Below, one piece after another: positions 43,849-52,316 of a DNA stretch of 64,000 bases. The position numbers were made by a program, and so were the translations under genes. The DNA comes from Marinomonas communis (GTDB taxonomy: Bacteria > Pseudomonadota > Gammaproteobacteria > Pseudomonadales > Marinomonadaceae). A model generated the notes under the pieces. It was not told the DNA's origin, did not search any database, and saw nothing but the letters and a program-made list of their open reading frames with translations. The stretch lies in contig NZ_SNZA01000003.1 in the NCBI RefSeq assembly GCF_004363305.1, positions 186,001 through 250,000 on the forward strand. The letters run 5' to 3'. How positions within the stretch are numbered: the first letter of the stretch is position 1; each line of letters opens with the position of its first letter.

Positions 43849-43878
43849 TTGACAGTGCTAAGTTGAAAAGCGAATAAA
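43849..43878 (+). promoter_or_regulatory. Predicted promoter of the ClpP-like lipoprotein gene
   Basis: A perfect TTGACA (43849-43854), an 18-base spacer and AATAAA (43873-43878). The -35 box is part of a small inverted repeat (CACTGT-TG-ACAGTG). Confidence 0.4.
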
Positions 43879-43978
43879 ATAGCGTTTGTTGTTCTCTTCC
43901 TTAGAACGTCGTATTCAAATAGCTGTGGTGAGTAGACTGCGAGACACTTATCACTTCTGGATTAAAGGAGTTAAGTCA

Positions 43979-44590
43979 GTGAAATCAGCAAACCCTATGC
44001 GTTGTATTCTTGGATTGGGAGTATGCATGGCGATATTGGTGGGATGCAGTGCAAATCCTTCCCAAGGTAAGATTCCGCCAGCAAATATGGATAAAGATAC
44101 ATTGTCTCTGTTTGTGGAGGACAATACCTTGTACCTCTCGGGTGTGCTGACCTCCCAACTCCCCTCACAGCTTAAATCTGTTTTGACTGAACATCCTAAT
44201 GTGACGGATGTTGTTCTAGTGGATGTACCTGGTTCAACAGATCAATTAGCCGTTATGGAAGCAGCACGTATGCTACGCTATTTAGAGATGAAGACTCATA
44301 TCGCGCAAACGGGTTATGTGCTATCAGGCGGGGTAGATTTATTTCTCGGAGGGGTGGAACGTACGATTGGTGCAGGAGCTGGAGTAGGGGTTCACTCTTG
44401 GCGTGATACCCAAGACTGGGGAGATGAAGTCAATCTAAATGACCCAGTTCATGCCAGTTATCTAAATTTCTATCTTGAAATGGGCGTACCTGAACGCTTC
44501 TATTGGTTCACATTAGATGCGGCGCCAGCGGAGCGAGTATACTTTTTATCTCCCGAAGAAATATACGATTATCAACTGGTTACCGATTAA
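43979..44590 (+). CDS. Lipoprotein with ClpP/crotonase-like fold
   Basis: The frame is open from 43886, but the best start is GTG 43979. AAAGGAG lies eight bases before it, and the product then begins with a lipoprotein signal (lipobox LVGC, Cys23, Ser at +2). The mature part resembles COG3904-type periplasmic proteins related to ClpP: a strand-rich core VTDVVLVDVPGSTDQLAVME, then TGYVLSGGVDLFLGGVERTI, a GVHSWRD block where ClpP has its catalytic His, and a C-terminal YFLSPEEIYDYQLVT. No enzyme activity is established for this group. 203 residues, probably anchored in the outer membrane facing the periplasm. It precedes the DUF1289 gene by 18 bases. Confidence 0.65.
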   Translation: MKSANPMRCILGLGVCMAILVGCSANPSQGKIPPANMDKDTLSLFVEDNTLYLSGVLTSQLPSQLKSVLTEHPNVTDVVLVDVPGSTDQLAVMEAARMLRYLEMKTHIAQTGYVLSGGVDLFLGGVERTIGAGAGVGVHSWRDTQDWGDEVNLNDPVHASYLNFYLEMGVPERFYWFTLDAAPAERVYFLSPEEIYDYQLVTD

Positions 44591-44608
44591 ACTAAGTGGA
44601 GGGCAGAC

Positions 44609-44905
44609 ATGGAGCAAATCGAACTATTTAGCATCGAAAGTCCATGTCGCGGTGTGTGTGAAAACAGCCATAAAGGCTATTGCAAAGGCTGCTTGCGAAG
44701 TCGAGAAGAGCGATTTCATTGGCATGAGATGAGCGAGGTTCAAAAACGCCACGTCATTCAACTTTGCCGAAGTCGCTGGCAGCGTATTCTGAAAGCTCGG
44801 CAAGATCGCTTGTCCGAGCAAGAACACGTCGTAGACAAAGAGCTCCCTTATGGCATGCAAAAGGAGGATTTGCCTGACTTGTTCAGTACTCCTGTTACTA
44901 ACTAG
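44609..44905 (+). CDS. DUF1289 protein (Cys-rich)
   Basis: A 98-residue protein with SPCRGVCENSHKGYCKGCLR, a CxxxC...CxxC cysteine cluster (about C13, C17, C25, C28) typical of DUF1289, which suggests a metal or Fe-S site. The following REERFHWHEMSEVQKRHVIQ also fits. The function is unknown. A GGAGGG ribosome site is present, 18 bases after the lipoprotein gene. Its stop codon overlaps that of radA on the other strand. Confidence 0.82.
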   Translation: MEQIELFSIESPCRGVCENSHKGYCKGCLRSREERFHWHEMSEVQKRHVIQLCRSRWQRILKARQDRLSEQEHVVDKELPYGMQKEDLPDLFSTPVTN

Positions 44906-46287
44906 CCAAAGATCGCCTCTAAAGCCTCCGATAAGCGTTCGACCCCTACCACTTCCATGCCTTCAATTGGCTTTTTAGGGCAGTTTGATTTGGGTACCAC
45001 GGCTCGTTTGAAACCATGTTTAGCCGCTTCACTGATACGCTCTTGGCCAGAAGGGACTGGGCGAATTTCTCCAGATAAACCCACTTCTCCTAAGACCACT
45101 AAATCGTGGGGTAAAACTTGATCCCTAAAGCTTGAAACAACCGCAGCAATGGCAGCAAGATCGGCTGATGTTTCTAAGACTTTGACGCCACCGACGACGT
45201 TCAGATAAACGTCTTGATCAGAGGTGAGCAAGCCTCCATGCTTGTGAAGTACTGCTAACAGCATCGCTAAGCGGTTATGGTCAAAGCCGACGGTGACGCG
45301 GCGTGGGTTACCAAAAGCTGAGTCATCCACCAGAGCTTGCAGCTCGACCAATAGCGGGCGAGTACCTTCCCAGACCACCATGACAAGGCTGCCAGCGGCA
45401 GGATGTTTTGAACGATTCAAGAAGATCGAGCTTGGGTTTTTGACTTCTCTTAAACCATTTTCCAACATGGCAAAGACGCCCAGTTCATTGATTGCACCGA
45501 AGCGGTTTTTCATACCGCGAAGAGTACGAAAACGTGAATCTTCTGAGCCTTCTAGTAGCACAGAACAGTCGACCATATGTTCTAGTACTTTTGGTCCAGC
45601 TAAGGTGCCATCTTTGGTAACGTGACCAACAAGCAGTACAGTGGTTTGAGTTTGCTTGGCAAAACGTGTCAGTACCGCTGCACTTTCACGCACCTGAGAT
45701 ACGCTGCCTGGTGCGGATTCGATGCCATCCAAATGCATGACTTGGATCGAGTCGATGACCATGACTTTCGGTTTAACCTGATCCGCCACCGCCATGATGC
45801 TTTCTACATTGGTTTCAGAAAGCATTTTTAGGTTTTTTGTGGGTAAGCCTAAACGTTGCGCCCGCATCGCCACTTGCTGCAAGGATTCTTCGCCAGTGAC
45901 ATACATGGCGCTTTGTTGCTGTGCTAGCCAACACATAGTTTGTAGAAGCAGGGTACTTTTCCCGGCACCAGGGTGGCCACCGATCAACACCACACCACCC
46001 GGTACAAGACCACCGCCTAATACGCGGTCAAACTCGCTGGCCCCTGAACTAAAGCGCGGCACATCTCCCAAATCGACTTCCGATAAATCTTGGATGCCAG
46101 TCGTCGCACCAGCATAGCCTTGGCGACGGGTATCGCTGGTCGCGGCGACTCGAGCAGAGGTTTTAGATGAGCTGACTTTGAATTCTTGTAGGCTGTTCCA
46201 AGCGCCACAAGCTTGGCATTGCCCCTGCCATTTTGCGTAGTCGGCACCACACTCGTTACAAACAAAAGCGGATTTTGCTTTAGCCAT
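44902..46287 (-). CDS. radA: DNA repair protein RadA (Sms)
   Basis: An ATP-dependent DNA-branch-migration helicase of the RecA superfamily, acting in recombinational repair. At 461 residues it is the normal size. The C4 zinc finger is at C10, C13, C24, C27. Walker A GGHPGAGKS is at 103-111, and the KNRFGAINELGVF motif unique to RadA is present. A C-terminal Lon-like domain follows (QALVDDSAFGNPRRVTVG; LGEVGLSGEIRPV). Its stop overlaps the DUF1289 stop by sharing the bases CTAG. A strong terminator of the upstream nitrilase gene separates their transcripts. Confidence 0.97.
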   Translation of the reverse strand: MAKAKSAFVCNECGADYAKWQGQCQACGAWNSLQEFKVSSSKTSARVAATSDTRRQGYAGATTGIQDLSEVDLGDVPRFSSGASEFDRVLGGGLVPGGVVLIGGHPGAGKSTLLLQTMCWLAQQQSAMYVTGEESLQQVAMRAQRLGLPTKNLKMLSETNVESIMAVADQVKPKVMVIDSIQVMHLDGIESAPGSVSQVRESAAVLTRFAKQTQTTVLLVGHVTKDGTLAGPKVLEHMVDCSVLLEGSEDSRFRTLRGMKNRFGAINELGVFAMLENGLREVKNPSSIFLNRSKHPAAGSLVMVVWEGTRPLLVELQALVDDSAFGNPRRVTVGFDHNRLAMLLAVLHKHGGLLTSDQDVYLNVVGGVKVLETSADLAAIAAVVSSFRDQVLPHDLVVLGEVGLSGEIRPVPSGQERISEAAKHGFKRAVVPKSNCPKKPIEGMEVVGVERLSEALEAIFG

Positions 46288-46300
46288 GAGTTGTTATCCT

Positions 46301-46339
46301 ATTCAGACAAAACGGCCGAGATGAATATCTCGGCCGTTG
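46301..46339 (-). terminator. Rho-independent terminator of the GNAT-nitrilase gene
   Basis: 12-bp perfect stem AACGGCCGAGAT/ATCTCGGCCGTT (46312-46323 with 46328-46339), 4-base loop. On the minus strand TTTTGTCTG follows. Confidence 0.75.
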
Positions 46340-46372
46340 AAGTGAACGATCTTATGACAAGATAGTAACACA

Positions 46373-47908
46373 CTAAACGGAAGGCGTGGTTTTCCAATCG
46401 ATGCTGTAAAGATCCAAACGACGGTCTTTCAAGTTGTTCACCGAACCTTCGCTACGAACAAATTTAAGCTTGTCCAAATCAAGGTCTGAGAACATCAGCA
46501 TTTCGGTATTCGGTGTCGTTTCTGCCATCACCGCATCGTGTGGGAATGAGAAGTCAGAAGGAGAGAATACCGCCCCTTGAGAGTACTGAACATCCAAGTT
46601 TTCCACCTGAGGTAAGTTGCCACAACTACCACAAATCACCACGTAACATTCGTTTTCAATGGCACGAGCTTGGGCACAACTGCGCACACGTAGGTAGCCA
46701 TTTTTGGTGTCTGTCCAGAACGGAACAAATAGAATGTCCATATCTTGCGATGCAAGGTGGCGCGCCAATTCAGGGAACTCCACATCGTAACAGATCAAAA
46801 TACCAATGCGTCCCGCGTCAGTGTCCCACACTCGCACTTCACTACCACCTTCAATGACCCAGTCACGGCGTTCATGCGGTGTGATGTGAATCTTACGTTG
46901 CTCCTCGATGGTGCCATCACGGCGACATAAGTAGCTGACGTTGTACATGATGTCATCTTCAACCACTGGCATTGAGCCAGTAATGACATTGATGTTGTAA
47001 CTAACGGCAAGCTGCGACATCTCGCTGACAAAGCGTTCGGTGAACGAAGCTAAGAAGCGAATGGCTTCTGTTTGGTTGGTTTGATCCGGTGCAAGCCCCA
47101 TCAATGGTGCATTAAAGAACTCAGGGAAAAGTGCAAAGTCACTCTTATAACTTGAGAGTGCATCGATAAAGTACTCAACTTGCTTTAGTAGCTCTTCAAC
47201 GCTGTCAACTTCACGCATCTGCCATTGCACGGCACCGATTCGAACTTGTGTTTTACGATACTCTAAAACAGTCGTTTCAGGCTCGTAGAAGATGTTTTTC
47301 CACTCAAGCAATGTTGCGTAGCCGCGAGACTTTTCATCTTCAGGAAGGTACTTAGACAGCAGTCGAGTTACCTGGAAGTCGTTAGACAGCTGGAACGTCA
47401 AAATAGGATCGTAAATTTTGCGTTTATCGACTGCTTCCAAGTATTCTGCTGGGCTCATGCTGTCCGCATGCTGGTAATAATTTGGAATGCGCCCACCCGC
47501 TAGAATTGCAATTAAGTTCTCTTGGCGACAAAGCTCTTTACGGGCTTCGTAAAGGCGACGGCCTAGGCGGTAACCACGATAATCGGGATCGATCAGTACA
47601 TCCAGACCGTATAAAGCATCCCCATTTTCATCGTGGAAAATACGCTCACGCTGATCAACAAGATCATCGTATGTATGAGGGTTACTGAAACGCTGGTAGT
47701 TCACTTTAACAGACAAGGCGATACCAACGATTTGGTCGTGGTCAACCAAACAAATTTGCCCATCAGGAAGGTCTTTGATCAGCTTGCGGATGGTGTGTTT
47801 CGGCCAAGAGCCGCCAATGTCGTGATAAACACGATCCATCAAGGCTTTTACTTGTGGGTAGTCATCCAGTGTAAGGTTGCGGATCTTTAAATGTAGATCT
47901 TCCAACAT
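46373..47908 (-). CDS. GNAT acetyltransferase fused to carbon-nitrogen hydrolase
   Basis: A 511-residue two-domain protein. Residues about 8-170 form a GNAT N-acyltransferase with the acetyl-CoA-binding RGYRLGRRLYEARKELC. Residues about 225-500 form a nitrilase-superfamily amidase with the full catalytic triad E263 (LFPEF), K339 (QRKIHI) and C373 (LICYDVEFP). The same fusion occurs in other proteobacteria, but its substrate is not known to me. One domain could acylate an amine and the other hydrolyse an amide. No signal peptide, so it is cytoplasmic. It is monocistronic with its own terminator. Confidence 0.88.
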   Translation of the reverse strand: MLEDLHLKIRNLTLDDYPQVKALMDRVYHDIGGSWPKHTIRKLIKDLPDGQICLVDHDQIVGIALSVKVNYQRFSNPHTYDDLVDQRERIFHDENGDALYGLDVLIDPDYRGYRLGRRLYEARKELCRQENLIAILAGGRIPNYYQHADSMSPAEYLEAVDKRKIYDPILTFQLSNDFQVTRLLSKYLPEDEKSRGYATLLEWKNIFYEPETTVLEYRKTQVRIGAVQWQMREVDSVEELLKQVEYFIDALSSYKSDFALFPEFFNAPLMGLAPDQTNQTEAIRFLASFTERFVSEMSQLAVSYNINVITGSMPVVEDDIMYNVSYLCRRDGTIEEQRKIHITPHERRDWVIEGGSEVRVWDTDAGRIGILICYDVEFPELARHLASQDMDILFVPFWTDTKNGYLRVRSCAQARAIENECYVVICGSCGNLPQVENLDVQYSQGAVFSPSDFSFPHDAVMAETTPNTEMLMFSDLDLDKLKFVRSEGSVNNLKDRRLDLYSIDWKTTPSV

Positions 47909-47992
47909 ACCGTCTCCATAAAGGTGAAAAAGTTAGTGCCACTATAGCGTATTTACGGGCTGGTTTTGCACAATTGTTGTGGCGCAAATATG

Positions 47993-48018
47993 AAAAAACC
48001 CTCGCCATGGCGAGGGTT
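47993..48018 (-). terminator. Rho-independent terminator of amtB
   Basis: ACCCTCGCCATGGCGAGGGT is a perfect palindrome. On the minus strand it is followed by TTTTTTC. Lies about 30 bases past the amtB stop codon. Confidence 0.85.
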
Positions 48019-48048
48019 CTTCAGAAAGGTTAAATAATCAGGTTAAGA

Positions 48049-49311
48049 TTATTTTTTGAATTCTGGGTATGCTTCCATACCACATTCAGAGATATCAACA
48101 CCTTCGTATTCTTCTTCTTCAGAGACACGCACACCCATGATTGCTTTGATTGCTAACCAAACAACAAGGCTTGCTGCGAATACCCATACGAAGATTGTTA
48201 GAGCACCAGCGATTTGACCGCCGAATGATGCACCGTCGTTAGTTAGAGGTACTGCTAGAAGACCCCAAAGACCTACAACACCGTGTACAGAGATGGCACC
48301 TACTGGATCGTCGATTTTTAGCTTGTCTAGAGTAAGGATAGACACAACAACGATCAGACCACCTACAACACCGATTAGCGTAGCGCCAAGGGCAGAAGGC
48401 GTAGAAGGCTCAGCAGTGATGGCAACAAGACCTGCTAGCGCACCGTTTAGAAGCATTGTGAGGTCAGCTTTACCGAATAGGATACGAGCAAGTACTAGTG
48501 CACCTACCGCACCACCCGCTGCTGCAGCGTTAGTGTTTAGGAACACCATAGCAACAGAGTTAGCGTTTGCGATATCACCTAGTTTAAGAACAGAACCACC
48601 GTTGAAGCCGAACCAACCCATCCATAGGATGAATGTACCTAGCGTTGCTAGAGGAAGGTTAGCACCAGGGATCGCGCGTACTTCACCGTTAGGACCGTAT
48701 TTGCCTTTACGAGCGCCAAGTACTAGAACACCTGCAAGTGCAGCTGCAGCACCAGCCATGTGTACGATGCCTGAACCCGCGAAATCAGAGAAGCCCATGT
48801 CGCCTAGGTTGTACATACCAAATACGTCTGCACCGCCCCAAGTCCAAGAACCTTCAAGTGGGTAGATAACACCTGTCATTACCACTGCGAATGTTAGGAA
48901 AGCCCATAGTTTCATACGCTCAGCGACTGCACCCGATACGATAGACATTGCTGTTGCAACGAATACCACTTGGAAGAAGAAGTCAGAAGCGCCAGAGTAG
49001 ATAGAACCGCCTTCGAAGCCACCTTCACGGCCAGCGAAGTCAGTAAGAGTTGAAGCAACGTCTACGTCTTGGATACCAGATAGGAACCAAGTGCCGCCGT
49101 ACATGATTGCGTAACCACAAACCAAGTACATGATACAAGAGATCGCGAATAGCGCGACGTTCTTAGTTAGAATTTCAGTTGTGTTCTTAGCGCGTACAAG
49201 GCCTGCTTCTAGCATTGCAAAGCCCGCCGCCATCCACATTACTAATGCACCGCACACCAAGAAGTAGAAGGTGTCCATTGCATACTGTAGGTGAAAAATT
49301 TGATCTTGCAT
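48049..49311 (-). CDS. amtB: Ammonium transporter AmtB
   Basis: A trimeric inner-membrane ammonium channel with 11 membrane segments and a cleaved or N-out first segment. At 420 residues it has the normal length. The twin-histidine pore is seen as GIVHMAGAAAALAG (first His) and GAISVHGVVGLWG (second His). The phenylalanine-gate/substrate region lies around SWTWGG. It is encoded 38 bases after glnK, the usual pairing. GlnK blocks AmtB when nitrogen is plentiful. A GGGGGG ribosome site precedes the start. Expression should follow the sigma-54 promoter of glnK. Confidence 0.96.
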   Translation of the reverse strand: MQDQIFHLQYAMDTFYFLVCGALVMWMAAGFAMLEAGLVRAKNTTEILTKNVALFAISCIMYLVCGYAIMYGGTWFLSGIQDVDVASTLTDFAGREGGFEGGSIYSGASDFFFQVVFVATAMSIVSGAVAERMKLWAFLTFAVVMTGVIYPLEGSWTWGGADVFGMYNLGDMGFSDFAGSGIVHMAGAAAALAGVLVLGARKGKYGPNGEVRAIPGANLPLATLGTFILWMGWFGFNGGSVLKLGDIANANSVAMVFLNTNAAAAGGAVGALVLARILFGKADLTMLLNGALAGLVAITAEPSTPSALGATLIGVVGGLIVVVSILTLDKLKIDDPVGAISVHGVVGLWGLLAVPLTNDGASFGGQIAGALTIFVWVFAASLVVWLAIKAIMGVRVSEEEEYEGVDISECGMEAYPEFKK

Positions 49312-49349
49312 GTTTCGCCCCCCTAAAGGCTAATTAATACGAGCAACAA

Positions 49350-49790
<441 letters not shown>

Positions 49791-49855
49791 CTAGCCCTTG
49801 TCTGGTAAGGGTTGTAAAGAATGTGTGACATTTTTTGCGCATTTGCTTCACGAAG

Positions 49856-49898
49856 TGGTGCACACATTATGCTGGTGCGCTCGCTTTAAAATGGTGCG
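49856..49898. promoter_or_regulatory. Three TGGTGCR half sites, possible NtrC enhancer
   Basis: TGGTGC followed by a purine occurs at 49856, 49873 and 49892, spaced 17 and 19 bases. They lie about 95-135 bases upstream of the sigma-54 promoter, the usual distance for NtrC. None is a full palindrome with its partner half. The rest of the gap to ubiK (49899-50151) shows nothing I recognise. Confidence 0.4.
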
Positions 49899-50151
49899 AT
49901 TTAGTGTCATGTGTTGAATATTGAAGAGCGTGCGAAACTATTTAGTTGTTTTAGTTGGTTTTACAGGATAATTAACTGCCCTAATGGTGTGCGATTTTAT
50001 AGATTGGACGAGCTTTTTAAGTTCAGGGTATTGCGCTAGTGCACAAAAACGACGCATTGACCAGTCGATGTTTAATCTAGAAATGTGTAAAGACGCGGGG
50101 CTGTAGAGCCATTATACTTAGCGCTATACCAACATGAACGATGAGGAAACT

Positions 50152-50397
50152 ATGATCGATCAATTCATTAAGCAATTAGGGACTGGCCTAGAGCAGGCTG
50201 CCAATACATTAGGTAAACTGCCTGCTGAAGAGATTCAAACTCAGCTTCAGCAAGTTGCGAAAGACACGCTTACTAAGATGGATCTGGTCACGCGAGAAGA
50301 GTTCGAAGTACAAGCCGCTATGTTGCAAAAGTACCGTGAAAAACTGGCACAACTTGAGGCGAGACTGGCTGAACTTGAAGACACTGAGTCGAAGTAA
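50152..50397 (+). CDS. ubiK: Ubiquinone biosynthesis accessory factor UbiK (BMFP)
   Basis: A small coiled-coil protein that assists assembly of the ubiquinone-making complex with UbiJ. The frame starts at 50134, but ATG 50152 (MIDQFIKQLGTGLEQA) has GAGGAAAC directly before it and aligns with the family start, giving 81 residues. The C-terminal part (about 45-75, LVTREEFEVQAAMLQKYREK) is the diagnostic trimeric coiled coil. Located between glnK and the Trp-rich gene, as in Pseudomonas-like genomes. Confidence 0.9.
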   Translation: MIDQFIKQLGTGLEQAANTLGKLPAEEIQTQLQQVAKDTLTKMDLVTREEFEVQAAMLQKYREKLAQLEARLAELEDTESK

Positions 50398-50416
50398 CTG
50401 ATTCAGATTCGATGGG

Positions 50417-50632
50417 CTACTTCCAGCCTTGTTGCCAGAGATCATCAAGCAGTGTCTGCCACGATAGTTGATAAGCATTCTTCGTGTAAACTGCTTCAAG
50501 AATAATATCGGTAACTTGCTCATCTTCGTTACGAATCAATTCGGTGACGATAAAATGCTTCTCTTTGTTCTTCGGGCGAGTCGCTGTCCACTTAGAGAGC
50601 AATAATTTATTTGGATTCAACTTTTTGGTCAT
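50417..50632 (-). CDS. Trp-rich protein (TIGR02450 family)
   Basis: A 71-residue basic protein starting MTKKLNPNKLLLSKWTATRP. The pattern NPNKLLLSKWTA...NKEKHFIVTELI and the C-terminal TAYQLSW/LWQQGW region (three Trp near the end) match the TIGR02450 family of unknown function. It lies between ubiK and comM on the opposite strand, diverging from comM by about 100 bases. Confidence 0.8.
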   Translation of the reverse strand: MTKKLNPNKLLLSKWTATRPKNKEKHFIVTELIRNEDEQVTDIILEAVYTKNAYQLSWQTLLDDLWQQGWK

Positions 50633-50733
50633 GACTACTTCTGTTAGATAGTTAGTTTTGTAAGAGTGAACTCGCGTAAGGATACGTGCAGGATTAAAAG
50701 TTGGATGCGTTGGCGAATCATCAAGGAGAGATT

Positions 50734-52251
50734 ATGAGCCTAGCAACGATCTACAGTCGTGCCCGAGTCGGGGTGTCCGCCCCGTTGGTCACGGTGGAAA
50801 CACATATTTCTAATGGTTTACCTTCTTTAAATATCGTCGGTTTACCTGAAGCAGCGGTTCGAGAATCAAAGGATCGCGTTCGCAGTGCCATCATCAATAG
50901 TCATTTCGAATTCCCTTTACGACGCATAACGATCAACCTTGCTCCGGCGGATTTACCCAAAGAAGGGGGACGCTATGATTTGGCCATTGCGATCAGTATT
51001 TTATTGGCCTCGGGTCAGTTAGGGGAGATCCAACTGCGCGACACGGAATTCATTGGCGAGCTTGCTTTGTCTGGTGATCTAAGGGGCGTAACAGGGGTAT
51101 TGCCATCTGTGATGGCAGCAAAAGAAGCACAAAGAAAAGCCATTGTGCCAGCTGATAACTGTAACGAAGCGGGACTTGTGGATCACGAAGTCTATTTTGC
51201 GAATCACCTAACCCAGGTGACGGCTGCATTGATCAAAAGTGCTACGCTACAGCGCTGCTCCGTTGATGTCTCACAAACTAGAACGGTCAATACCTTAAAA
51301 GACATGGCAGATGTTAAGGGACAATATCAAGCAAGACGGGCATTAGAAGTAGCCGCGGCCGGGTCACATAATTTACTTTTTATCGGCCCGCCAGGCACTG
51401 GGAAAACCATGTTGGCTTCTCGATTACCAGGCATTATGCCAAGGATGACCGAGTCAGAAGCCCTTGAAGTCGCTGCGGTTCAATCTGTATCGGGTCGTAA
51501 AATGGGAGTGGACTGGCATTGGTCTGAACGCCCCTTTCGTAGCCCGCACCATTCTAGCTCCGCAGCAGCTTTAGTGGGGGGCGGCTCTATGCCCAAACCA
51601 GGGGAAGCCTCCCTTAGTCATTGTGGCGTACTTTTTTTAGATGAGTTACCAGAATTCGACCGTAAGGTCTTAGAAGTATTGAGAGAGCCCCTTGAAAATG
51701 GCGAGGTGCACCTTTCTAGAGCCAGAGGTCAGATGTCTTATCCCGCGAGGTTTCAGCTTGTCGCTGCCATGAATGCAAGCAATGAAGCATACAGTGGTGG
51801 TGCGGATTACTATCAGTCCAGCGCTAGCCAAAAATACCTACGCAAACTATCCGCACCGTTTTTAGATCGTATCGACCTGCATGTAGAGGTGCCGCCTTTG
51901 CCTACGGATGTATTGGTGAATCAAACTGAAGTGGGTGAACCCAGTGCTGCCGTGCGAGAGCGAGTCGAGGCGGCAGTGACCCGTCAGCGCACGCGACAGG
52001 GCGTGCAAAATGCCCATTTAAATGGTCGTGATTTAGAGCGAATTTGTGCTTTGAGTGATGACGATAAGAAATTTATGCAGCAAGCATTAGAGCGCTTAAA
52101 ACTCTCAGCAAGGGCCTATCATCGAGTACTGCGGGTGGCATTAACGTTAGCCGATTTAGAAGGTAAAACCGTTGAGCGTAAGCACTTAATGGAGTCACTA
52201 AGCTACCGCAAAATGGAGAAAACCCTCGCCGCGGTGGTAGGCGGCGCTTAA
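50734..52251 (+). CDS. comM: ComM/YifB family AAA+ Mg-chelatase-like protein
   Basis: A hexameric helicase that promotes branch migration during natural transformation in competent bacteria. The frame extends back to a TTG at 50701. ATG 50734 (MSLATIYSRARVGVSAPL) is chosen because AAGGAGAG stands just before it, giving 505 residues. It has an N-terminal Lon-protease-like domain (VETHISNGLPSLNIVGLPEA), then the AAA+ core with Walker A GPPGTGKT (218-225) and Walker B GVLFLDELPEF. A C-terminal Mg-chelatase motif includes SARAYHRVLRVALTLADLEG. The gene supports, but does not prove, competence. Confidence 0.93.
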   Translation: MSLATIYSRARVGVSAPLVTVETHISNGLPSLNIVGLPEAAVRESKDRVRSAIINSHFEFPLRRITINLAPADLPKEGGRYDLAIAISILLASGQLGEIQLRDTEFIGELALSGDLRGVTGVLPSVMAAKEAQRKAIVPADNCNEAGLVDHEVYFANHLTQVTAALIKSATLQRCSVDVSQTRTVNTLKDMADVKGQYQARRALEVAAAGSHNLLFIGPPGTGKTMLASRLPGIMPRMTESEALEVAAVQSVSGRKMGVDWHWSERPFRSPHHSSSAAALVGGGSMPKPGEASLSHCGVLFLDELPEFDRKVLEVLREPLENGEVHLSRARGQMSYPARFQLVAAMNASNEAYSGGADYYQSSASQKYLRKLSAPFLDRIDLHVEVPPLPTDVLVNQTEVGEPSAAVRERVEAAVTRQRTRQGVQNAHLNGRDLERICALSDDDKKFMQQALERLKLSARAYHRVLRVALTLADLEGKTVERKHLMESLSYRKMEKTLAAVVGGA

Positions 52252-52277
52252 TGTTTCTCAAGCAAGTGAAGGTGCTA

Positions 52278-52307
52278 AGAGTGTGTGGCGCAGGCCACAC
52301 ACTCTTG
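52278..52307. terminator. Hairpin between comM and the TonB receptor gene
   Basis: A 13-bp perfect stem (52278-52290 with 52295-52307) and 4-base loop lie between convergent genes. A U-run is weak on both strands, so it could be a bidirectional terminator of modest strength. Confidence 0.5.
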
Positions 52308-52316
52308 TAAGACTCT

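Noticed and set aside
48293..48865. 190-codon frame antisense to amtB
   Set aside because: Lies wholly inside amtB, which is unmistakable. The frame is rich in Pro/Ser/Thr/Ala as expected for the complement of a biased membrane-protein gene.
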